The translations under genes and the position numbers were made by a program. Positions 58,901 through 64,000 of a stretch of 64,000 nucleotides of DNA are shown here, piece by piece. Position 1 is the first letter of the stretch. Every line of letters begins with the position of its first letter. This DNA is from Atherinomorus stipes (Eukaryota; Chordata; Actinopteri; Atheriniformes; Atherinidae): NCBI GenBank assembly GCA_023101725.1, contig JALJCO010003967.1, positions 1 to 64,000 of the forward strand, in the 5' to 3' direction. The notes under the pieces were generated by a model, which had not been told where the DNA came from, made no database searches, and saw only the letters and a program-made list of their open reading frames with translations.

Positions 58901-61814
58901 TGATTAGGCAGAGCTACTTAAAAGTAATGCTGCATTCAGAGTACAAACATATGTGAAGGTTATATATAAAATCCACAACAAACACAACTATCCATGGCCA
59001 GAAAATTAACAGATATGCGACAATTTGAAAGTTTTATGATATAGTTTAATTTGATAAATGGGTCCAAGGCCTGGGTGACAAATCCATTGAATGAATTAAT
59101 TCTCATTTTTTGTTGCGGGAAATTTTTTTGAAAATATGAAATTGAGTTTTTGTGTATCGGTGCATTTTTGGCTCCCCGGAGCTTCCGTAGAGTTAGTTTC
59201 ACATTGCATTATGGCAAGTGACAACAACATCATAGTACACACGAAACGGCAACAACATGGCTGCTGATGACAATACAAAGTGTGACTTAGAACACAGCTG
59301 GGACTCTGATTCCAAGAGGAAGTTCATTTATTTATTATTCATCCCAGAAATGGGGATCTATCTTGTTTTGAGTAATTAAAAGCAAAATTTGTTTTAATTT
59401 GTCTGCTGTTTGTATTTATTGCTTTCCTTAAAGGAATAGTTCACCCACAGAATGATGCAACTTTATTTTTCACTTACCCTCATGGTGAGCAAGACTCTGG
59501 AGCACTTTTTTTTAATATCTTAAATGCAGACGGCGATCAGGAAGGCTTCTCATTTTCCCCCAACTTTCATATAATGGAGTTCGCCGGGAGTAGCGTCCAG
59601 AATTTACTTGAAACGACGTCATTTAGTATATTTTTAGAGCCTAAACAGCACAACATCTTACTTTTGCGAAGCGCGCATATGTGTGTTCACGAAATTATGG
59701 AAGGCTTGGCGTTCAGAGCCTACTCTGCCCATAATACAAGCGTAGAAGAAGAAATTTGCTGTTTACATTGTGCTAAGAGTGCCAGAGCTGCAGACAAACC
59801 GGAACAAACACAAGAGGGGCTCGATATTGATTTAAAACAAACAAACAAAGAAAAAAGCGTGATCTCGTCTGCTGCGCCTTCCGTAGTTTCATGAACGCGC
59901 ATCGGCGTGCTCGCAGGAGATGCGATGTAGTACTGTTTAGGCTCTAAAAATATACTAAATGGCGTCGTTTCAAGTAAATTCTGGACGCTACCCACTCAGG
60001 ACACTTGGATTACATTGGACAGGCAGGATGATTGCTTGAAAAAGGAAAAAATGGAGGAATATTGACAAGTTTTTGTGGACTTTTATGGACCTTTTTGGCT
60101 CGGGCACCGGCGAACTCCATTATATGAAAGTTGGGGGAAAAAGAGAAACCTTCCTGATCGCCGGCTGCATTTGACATATTAAAAAAGTGCTCCAGAGTCT
60201 TGCTCACCATGAGGGTAAGTGGAAAATAAAGTTACATCATTCTGTGGGTGTACTATTCCTTTAATTAGTATGGTGGGAAAAAAAAAAAAAAAAGTAAATT
60301 GAATTAGAGGGAAAGAAAAAAAAAATCTGAGATTTAATTTTTAGGGCATATTGCCCAACCCTAATGGGTTCCCCCAACAAATCTGTGAAAAACTGTATTG
60401 ATGTGAGGGAATGCGAGAGGAAATAGTGCCCCAAGGTTAGCAAACCACCCTAACGTAAACATGTCGTTTATCGTATAGTTTGTCCAATCTCTTTTCTAAA
60501 TGACTTGCCATTTTGACCAACTGTGAAATATACAACAGGGCATGATACAATCTTCAAAATATCTCATTAAAACCTTTCTACAGTCAATCATTACAAAGTT
60601 TTCACCCACACTACAGGCAAAAGTTATGATGATGGATTCTACAAATGCGTGAAGCTCATTGCTCTATCCTTTAACCATAAGAAGTTTCTGTGACACAGGA
60701 TCTGTATTTATCTGCTGACGCTCAAGTCCTACCAAAGGTCTGGGCCCCTTGGCTGCTACTCATGTAGCCATAGAGATGACGCTGTCTCATAAAACTCCTC
60801 TTTAATCAACTAACCACACCTGACTTTTCCATAAAAATCAAGTGGAGGACACTTTTCTTTGCAAACTGTAAAAACGGTAAAATATATCACCAGAACACCA
60901 AGCTCGACCTTAAGCTAAACTTCAAGAACAACGCAAGGGTTGTTTTAAATGAATATGAAACAAAACCAATGAAAAGGCACTAAATTCACAGAGGAAGCTA
61001 TCAGAGTCAGAGCTAATAAAGTCTGTAGATTTGCAAACAAAAGAGGCAGACTTAAAAAAAAAAAGACAGAAGTAGGGATGGCTATTATGGCAAATATCAA
61101 AATCACGATTAATTAAACCTTTGACCTCATTTTCATTAATGCACAATTATTCCAGTCTCAACTATGGCTGGGCGATTTGACCTCAAATTAAAATCACGAT
61201 TAATTGAACATGTTGCCTTGATTACAATTAATTGGCAATTATTTCATTATTGTTTTGTGTTTAATTCTCGTAGCTTACTGAAAGTATTTGCTGCATATAT
61301 TTTCATAATAGAAGAGCAGCACATATTGATTTTCAGTTTAACTATATACGGTCATCTAATGAATATTTCTAAATATTGCTAAAAGAAATAATTGAAAAAA
61401 CTGACATTAGCAACACTACGTTGATTAATTGTTCAGAATGTTGGTTTTGGTTAATTGCCCAGCCCTACATAAAAGAATAAAATATCTTTTTCTAAAATGC
61501 TACTTTTGGTGCAGAGGATAAAAATCAAATAAAATGAGGCAGAATAAAGACAAAATATTTCAATTGTAGGCCACATTATTATAATTTGGTCATTTTTATA
61601 AGATGCAATTTGACTACCATTATTATTATTATGTTTTTTTTTTTTTTTAACTTCCTTTCATTCTTAATTTAATCTTTAATGAAAGTGAACAAAAAGAAAA
61701 TACAAAGAATTTATACTGAGACTAGACTAAAATAACTGTTACACATTCATATGTAAAATAAAAAGCACATACACCAGGAAGACCAACTTGCTAAAATTAA
61801 CAGAAAAATGTGCA

Positions 61815-61846
<32 letters not shown>

Positions 61847-62270
61847 AATTTTCTGGATGGAGCACATGTCTTAAAGCTTCGCTGGTAGGGGGACAGGTCT
61901 CCAGCTCTCCACTCAGGTTAAACTGTGTTGGTTGCGGAACAGAACATGCTGGGTACGTGGATGGTGTTGGGTTAAACTGATGATGAGGGAAAATCATCTT
62001 CATCGAGACACTGACCCGAAAAAACAACACGGATCCAGCTACATCCATGCAGCTGTGTCTCCAGTCAATAACAAACCAGCTGTTATGTTTGCAGTGCTAG
62101 CTAGCTACATCGGCTACCTGTATCAGCAGTTTGACGTAGAGCAGCGGGTGTGTGGCGGCGGTAACTCCCGCTCCCAGCAGCAGCACAGCGGCGTCCACCT
62201 CCACGGGGGTCGCTGAAGCATCCTGCTCGATGCTGACAGCCTCAGCGGGCAGGTTTTCAGGCGCTTCCAT
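40654..62270 (-). CDS. mtch1: mtch1, mitochondrial carrier homolog 1 (SLC25A49), 12 coding exons
   Basis: MTCH1 is a divergent solute-carrier-25 family protein of the mitochondrial outer membrane, linked to presenilin binding, apoptosis and, with its paralogue MTCH2, insertion of alpha-helical outer-membrane proteins. GT-AG exons join in phase: 62270-62118, 57417-57333, 57262-57156, 54025-53963, 52346-52289, 49012-48961, 46761-46702, 46622-46529, 44698-44651, 44570-44503, 44363-44288 and 40728-40654. They total 939 bp, or 312 residues. Landmarks are [71 protein letters not shown] and [14 protein letters not shown]. These fit MTCH1 better than MTCH2. Human MTCH1 is longer (about 389) because of an N-terminal extension and a 17-residue linker, both absent here. 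An in-frame TAA nine bases before the ATG fixes the start. Introns make up most of the 21.6 kb and are full of mobile elements. Confidence 0.94.
41718..43924. mobile_element. 2.2-kb hAT-like element with perfect 8-bp target duplication (mtch1 intron 11)
   Basis: Flanked by CTTTTAAC on both sides (41710-41717 and 43925-43932). Termini TCGGGCTGTCAAACTATTAA and inverted ATTAACGTTGACAGCCCTA are typical of the gggctgtcaa fish hAT group. The interior holds the TTAA-flanked 604-bp unit (42362-42965). No transposase frame was found. Confidence 0.85.
42362..42965. repeat. 604-bp TTAA-flanked repeat unit, copy 1
   Basis: Begins AGGCCTCCTTCCACTG and ends AGTACAACT, flanked by TTAA (42358-42361 and 42966-42969). 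Nearly identical to 56466-57069 in the same orientation, with about 20 differences by eye. No clear terminal inverted repeat. It contains ATGGCGGAACAAACTTG near 42680, opening only a short frame. It is nested in the hAT-like element at 41718-43924. Confidence 0.8.
44288..44363 (-). CDS. mtch1: mtch1 coding exon 11
   Basis: 76 bp, phase 2/0, between GTCAG and GTAAAC. It encodes [20 protein letters not shown], then HLNLK, matching [20 protein letters not shown] of human MTCH1. Confidence 0.94.
44503..44570 (-). CDS. mtch1: mtch1 coding exon 10
   Basis: 68 bp, phase 0/2, between TCTGCAG and GTGAGT. It encodes [20 protein letters not shown], then DCG, a membrane segment typical of MTCH proteins. 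Confidence 0.95.
44651..44698 (-). CDS. mtch1: mtch1 coding exon 9
   Basis: 48 bp, phase 0/0, between TTTCAG and GTAAGT. It encodes [16 protein letters not shown]. Joined to exon 8 it gives DDS-FSQ, equal to the short human isoform lacking the 17-residue linker. Confidence 0.93.
45180..45240. repeat. (TA)n / (CTATATAT)n microsatellite
   Basis: TATATATATATA followed by repeated ATCTATATAT units, with ATGACACGTGCATATATGAC at its end. In mtch1 intron 8. Confidence 0.9.
45611..46144. mobile_element. TTAA-flanked MITE B, copy 2
   Basis: Flanked by TTAA (45607-45610 and 46145-46148), with termini AGGTACAGTGTGTAC and inverted TTACATACTGTACCT. Its interior is the reverse complement of MITE B at 39699-40219; for example CCACTGGATCCACTC here pairs with GAGTGGATCC-type sequence there. 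In mtch1 intron 8. Confidence 0.82.
46529..46622 (-). CDS. mtch1: mtch1 coding exon 8
   Basis: 94 bp, phase 2/0, between CACAG and GTAAGT. It encodes [20 protein letters not shown], then [11 protein letters not shown]. The human gene continues here with a linker that is alternatively used. Confidence 0.94.
46702..46761 (-). CDS. mtch1: mtch1 coding exon 7
   Basis: 60 bp, phase 2/2, between TGCAG and GTAAGT. It encodes (R)[19 protein letters not shown](V), matching the [20 protein letters not shown] block. Confidence 0.93.
47176..47538. mobile_element. hAT-type MITE nested in Tc1 copy 2
   Basis: Begins TAGGGATGCACGATATTGG and ends ATCGTGCCTCCCTA. Flanks CTTAATTC and CCTAATTC are an 8-bp target duplication with one mismatch. 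The same spot in Tc1 copy 1 (about 11490) is uninterrupted. Related, in reverse orientation, to the MITE at 50550-51016. Confidence 0.85.
47698..48015 (-). pseudogene. Decayed Tc1-like transposase (copy 2)
   Basis: The minus strand carries [10 protein letters not shown] preceded by KR instead of KH, then the same disrupted blocks as copy 1. Frames shift and stops occur; not functional. Confidence 0.7.
48961..49012 (-). CDS. mtch1: mtch1 coding exon 6
   Basis: 52 bp, phase 1/2, between GGCAG and GTGAGA. It encodes [17 protein letters not shown], matching VISMRCMVQFVGREAKY of human MTCH1. Confidence 0.94.
49329..50310. mobile_element. Probable hAT-type element, about 1 kb (mtch1 intron 5)
   Basis: Left TAGGGATGTTCAATATTGG and right CCAATAATATCGTACATGAC, then TA are imperfect inverted termini. 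The flanking 8-mers CTTTTAAC and TTTCTAAC match at 6 of 8. The interior is rich in GATATATCATATATGATATC-like palindromes (49590-49640, 49790-49840). Confidence 0.55.
50550..51016. mobile_element. hAT-type MITE (TAGGGATGCACGATAT family)
   Basis: Left TAGGGATGCACGATATAATTGG and right CAATGTCATGCATCCCTA are inverted termini. The interior shares ACAGTTTCTTTTAGGATGTT and GAACAGAGTTTATACACGCT with the nested MITE at 47176-47538. The target duplication is weak (5 of 8). Confidence 0.8.
51033..51452. mobile_element. hAT-type MITE with perfect 8-bp target duplication
   Basis: Begins TAGGGCTGCACGATTCTGG and ends ATTAATTGTGCAGCCCTA. Flanked by GTGTAAAG on both sides (51025-51032 and 51453-51460). 420 bp; only 16 bp from the preceding MITE. 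Confidence 0.92.
52289..52346 (-). CDS. mtch1: mtch1 coding exon 5
   Basis: 58 bp, phase 0/1, between TTTTTCAG and GTATGT. It encodes [19 protein letters not shown], matching the conserved [20 protein letters not shown] block of MTCH1. Confidence 0.94.
52600..52670. mobile_element. Fragment of a GGGGCGGAGCTACGG-type repeat
   Basis: AGGCAGGGGCGGAGCTACGG, then GGGTGGCCGGAGGGGC and GGCCACCCCCG form a GC-rich partial palindrome that looks like a fish transposon end; related fragments seem to lie near 32650 and 34640. Confidence 0.4.
52880..52955. repeat. (TA)n microsatellite
   Basis: About 30 TA units between TATCTAGC and ACATATAAATATATG, in mtch1 intron 4. Confidence 0.95.
52965..53610. mobile_element. 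Probable hAT-type element (TAGTGTTGTCA...CGGTATCGAGAA)
   Basis: TTAGTGTTGTCAGAAAAATA, then GATTCTCAG at the left and TTTAGTATCGGTATCGAGAA at the right are features of fish hAT MITEs with TAGTGTTGTCAAAA ends. The target duplication was not identified. Confidence 0.4.
53963..54025 (-). CDS. mtch1: mtch1 coding exon 4
   Basis: 63 bp, phase 0/0, ending before GTGAGA. It encodes [20 protein letters not shown], then E. This is the variable hydrophilic loop of the family, so similarity is weaker (KDD.KTSL.KV in human). Its acceptor is a tandem CAGCAG, so the first glutamine may be optional. Confidence 0.88.
54776..56248. mobile_element. hAT-like element hosting an 11-mer minisatellite (mtch1 intron 3)
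   Basis: Left arm CAGGGTTTCCACTCTTTTCT, then TTTGTTTTCCAGGACTTTTCCAG; right arm, inverted, has AGGACATTTTACTCTTTTTC, then CATGACTGG and TTTTCCAGGATGCGTGAGAA, then CCCTG. These match the CAGGGTTCTCACGCATCCTGG type of fish hAT terminus. Everything between (54830-56130) is minisatellite. A target duplication was not recognised. Confidence 0.65.
54834..56130. repeat. 11-bp monomer minisatellite with 66-bp higher-order repeat
   Basis: The array is built of 11-base monomers of the type (G/A)C(T/G)G(C/T)GAC(G/A)A(A/G). In the centre (about 55074-55710) six distinct monomers in fixed order, GCTGCGACGAA, GCTGCAACGAA, TCTGCGACAAA, ACGGCGATGAA, GCTGTGACGAG and ACGGTGACAGA, form a 66-bp unit repeated about nine times nearly without change. 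One unit carries an extra 11-mer (near 55530). Both edges hold disordered, divergent monomers. Because 66 is divisible by 3, long open frames (up to 428 codons, minus strand) arise automatically; they are not genes. Confidence 0.95.
56466..57069. repeat. 604-bp TTAA-flanked repeat unit, copy 2
   Basis: Same unit as 42362-42965, same length and orientation, flanked by TTAA (56462-56465 and 57070-57073). It ends 87 bp before mtch1 exon 3 in plus-strand coordinates, so it sits close to the exon 3 donor. Confidence 0.8.
57156..57262 (-). CDS. mtch1: mtch1 coding exon 3
   Basis: 107 bp, phase 1/0, between TTTTCAG and GTAAGC. It encodes [20 protein letters not shown], then [16 protein letters not shown]. 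The intron between exons 2 and 3 is only 70 bp. Confidence 0.95.
57333..57417 (-). CDS. mtch1: mtch1 coding exon 2
   Basis: 85 bp, phase 0/1, between TTTCCAG and GTAGGT. It encodes [20 protein letters not shown], then YLPGFFSY. Confidence 0.95.
57756..58642. mobile_element. Large foldback element (T2/Kolobok-like), mtch1 intron 1
   Basis: Left AGGGGAAGTTCAGGATTTTT, then GACACAGGGCCTCATTT pairs with right AAATGAGGCCCCATGTCAAA, then AATTCTGAACTTCCCCT. Pairing continues inward over about 300 bp (GAACATCTGAAG with CTTCAGATGTTC; AACGGGATGAAAT with ATTTCATCCCGTT). Left flank is TTAA; the right flank is TTTA, slightly decayed. Confidence 0.82.
58740..59400. other. mtch1 intron 1 interior, no gene recognised
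   Basis: AT-rich; several homopolymer runs. Short open frames on both strands overlap each other and show no domains. Confidence 0.45.
59432..60260. mobile_element. Large foldback element (T2/Kolobok-like), mtch1 intron 1
   Basis: Flanked by TTAA on both sides (59428-59431 and 60261-60264). Termini AGGAATAGTTCACCCACAGA, then ATGATG and inverted CATCATTCTGTGGGTGTACT, then ATTCCT. The arms pair over several hundred bases (CTCATGGTGAGCAAGACTCT with its complement, CAGAATTTACTTGAAACGAC with its complement), which is why similar frames appear on both strands. Partial relative at 34810-35215. Confidence 0.85.
61075..61465. mobile_element. Two adjacent hAT-type MITE remnants
   Basis: GTAGGGATGGCTATTATGGC, then AAATATCAAAATCACGATTA at 61075-61120 is a left end; a second left end (TATGGCTGGGCGATTTGACC) starts at 61163 and pairs with GGTTAATTGCCCAGCCCTA at 61449-61467. 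No matching 8-mers were found. Confidence 0.6.
61622..61660. repeat. (ATT)n and T-run
   Basis: TTATTATTATTATG followed by about 15 T; low-complexity. Confidence 0.85.
61815..61848. repeat. (GAAA)n microsatellite
   Basis: About eight GAAA units, in mtch1 intron 1 about 270 bp from exon 1. Confidence 0.97.
62118..62270 (-). CDS. mtch1: mtch1 coding exon 1 (start exon)
   Basis: 51 codons from the ATG at 62270: [20 protein letters not shown], then [20 protein letters not shown] and [11 protein letters not shown], ending before GTAGCC. An upstream in-frame TAA rules out a longer N-terminus in this exon. It includes the first membrane segment of the carrier fold. Confidence 0.95.
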
Positions 62271-62640
62271 GTTAAATTAGCGCGAGGAAGGGACACGGTT
62301 CATCACTCGGTGTCAAATCCGAACTGCCGCGAGCGCAACTTCCGCTTCGGGATTTCAGTATAATACTCCCGGATTCAGCCGCGTGGACGCAGCGTTCTGC
62401 GTGTTTATGTTCCCGTGACAGAGCAGATTCTCTTTTATTCTAGCTTCACAACCTATATGTGTGCTAAAAATAGTAGCACGTTATCTGACCGCAGTACCAA
62501 AACACAGGGGCGGGGCTAAGCACGTGCCGTCACGTAAACCTACGCAGAAGTTACAGCTATCTCACGCGCGCAGACGTTTGTCTTCAAGATGGCCAGATGT
62601 GACTAACCATAGAGATCCTGTATCTGTGTAACTAACCCCC
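62271..62640 (-). promoter_or_regulatory. Probable mtch1 promoter and 5' UTR
   Basis: Directly upstream of the mtch1 ATG and richer in CpG than the surrounding DNA. It includes a GC-box-like GGGGCGGGGC (62507-62516) and a palindromic CACGTG E-box (62521-62526), followed by a second CACGT (62531-62535). No TATA box at a sensible distance is evident. The transcription start is not determined. Confidence 0.55.
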
Positions 62641-64000
62641 AGAAATGAATACAACGGTAGAAAATTCCTAAAAAAAATGCTTCATGTCACGGAATAAGCA
62701 GCCCGCGGATACAGAGGAGCCGAGACACAACTCACAAATGTCTCAACTTGTTCATGACATATCAATAGACGATAGTAAATACATGTTACCATGGTGACCT
62801 GACCTACTGTCGCGATCTGTATTCATACGCTGCAGAATATCGGAAATAATTTGCATGCATTTACATAAAACATTTAAAGCATTACACGAGGGTGCAGAAG
62901 AAAAGCAGCTTAAAAAGTATACTACTACTACTAATACTAATAACTATTATTATCATTATAACCATTATTAATAATAATAATAATAATAGTTTAGAAAATA
63001 TGACTGATTGGAGAAAAGGCCATTCTTTTATGGTGATTGTTTCCATTCTGCTAGGTTTGTTAAATTTCAACCATTTTTTGGAAAATGCGACTGGTAAATT
63101 GTTATTATTATTGTGACTATTACAAATAAAATCCCTTCAGCCTTTCTATGTTGGGCCACTTCTGATTTCTGCTGTTGGACTGCATGAGCTACAAACATCT
63201 GGATCTCCAAAAAACCAGAAAGATTCGTCGTGGCAATCAGCATTTCTGTGCACATGCACTCTGACTCCAGCAGATGGGGCTGTTGGCCTGAAAATGGACC
63301 AGGGTCCTCATGCACAAAGGGATCGTACGCACAAAAACGTAGCATACGATCATTGTCATGGCAAAGTTGAGATGAATCAAGAGTGAAATGAGCTTGGAAA
63401 TGTGTGGTGCATGGATGCTGTATGAGTGTTTCTACAGCTGTGCAGCTTTTGGCAATTCATAGAAGCGATGCTGGGAAACTGTTATAAGAAATAAAAGTTA
63501 AAACAATCAGTCCCCAGACTGAGTGATGTGATCAGACACATGAACAAACCACCTTCATGAACATTTATTGTCAATCACAGAACTGAAATCACTTCCACTC
63601 TTTTTTTTTGTCGAATTATTTAAACTTAACACTAAACACTAAACACTGATTTCTTTGGACATCTGGTGACAGGAGACTTTCTGTCCATCTTCGCTACTCT
63701 GAGACTTACCTTTTCTTCTTCTTGTTCCAAACCAGGATGACAATCACCTGTTTTGTTTTTACATAACATCATTTTAATTTCAGTTCTAGTCCAAAATTGC
63801 CCCCAACCCAACATCTGAAATGTATTGCAAGCCTAAGATGCAAAAATGAAATGAACATTGCTGATTTTAATAGGCAGTCATAACACACAAACAGTCTTGT
63901 GTACACTGAACAATTCGAGCTTGGTTTAATGGAGAGGCTGTGGGTCGGCTGATTTACTATCATCATGGCAGATGCTGGTTTCGGCCTACTGACTGCCGGC
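62641..64000. other. Upstream flank of mtch1, no gene recognised
   Basis: Contains a (TTA/TAA)n-rich stretch (62915-62995) and CCTCATGCACAAAGGGATCG, then TACGCAC near 63308, which resembles a fish repeat end. Open frames at both ends are short and unrecognised. Confidence 0.5.

Noticed and set aside
59574..59995. Similar frames on opposite strands (FSIFLEPKQ in both)
   Set aside because: They are the two arms of one foldback element, so the similarity reflects an inverted repeat, not duplicated genes.
57755..60264. TA target duplication (Tc1/mariner origin) for the AAGG...CCTT foldbacks
   Set aside because: In nearly every case the matching flank extends to TTAA with AGG/CCT ends, which fits T2/Kolobok-type MITEs better; TA alone remains a formal alternative.

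Overview
This window looks like nuclear DNA from a ray-finned (teleost) fish. Its two protein genes are split into many small GT-AG exons, the introns are AT-rich, and it is crowded with fish-type DNA transposons, a tRNA-derived SINE, microsatellites and two large minisatellites. There is no bacterial, viral or organellar gene organisation, and no operon, CRISPR array, rRNA or tRNA gene was seen. All exon boundaries below were read by eye from splice signals, reading-frame phase and similarity to known families.

Gene 1 is rcc2 (TD-60), an RCC1-like beta-propeller protein, on the minus strand. Twelve coding exons run from the ATG at 30980 to the stop at 8097. Phases join without a break to give 494 residues. 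A 3' UTR of about 0.9 kb probably ends at an AATAAA on the minus strand near 7198. The non-coding first exon and promoter probably lie between 31.4 and 31.8 kb but are not resolved.

Gene 2 is mtch1 (SLC25A49), a mitochondrial outer-membrane member of the carrier family, also on the minus strand. Twelve coding exons run from the ATG at 62270 to the stop at 40654, giving 312 residues. A GC-box and CACGTG region lies just upstream at about 62.5 kb. The two genes are in tandem, with the mtch1 3' end about 9 kb upstream of the rcc2 start. They do different jobs (mitosis and small-GTPase signalling; mitochondrial outer membrane), and nothing suggests co-regulation.

Layout. 1-4664: a minisatellite of about 97 copies that continues off the left edge, ending against a Tc1-like transposase fragment. 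4.9-7.2 kb: non-coding, one hAT-type MITE. 7.2-31.8 kb: rcc2, whose introns hold a Tc1-like element with long inverted repeats, several hAT-type MITEs with 8-bp target duplications and a TTAA-flanked foldback element. 31.8-40.6 kb: transposon-dense intergenic DNA with a SINE, a PIF/Harbinger SANT-domain remnant and two MITEs sharing one TTAA. 40.65-62.3 kb: mtch1, whose introns hold a second Tc1-like copy with a nested hAT MITE, a 604-bp repeat present twice, a 1.3-kb minisatellite with higher-order structure built from 11-bp monomers inside hAT-like termini, and two large foldback elements. 62.6-64 kb: non-coding.

No undescribed protein system was found. The most notable signals are structural: the 6 x 11-bp higher-order minisatellite, the modular left-hand minisatellite, and several different MITE families that share TTAA-AGG...CCT-TTAA ends.
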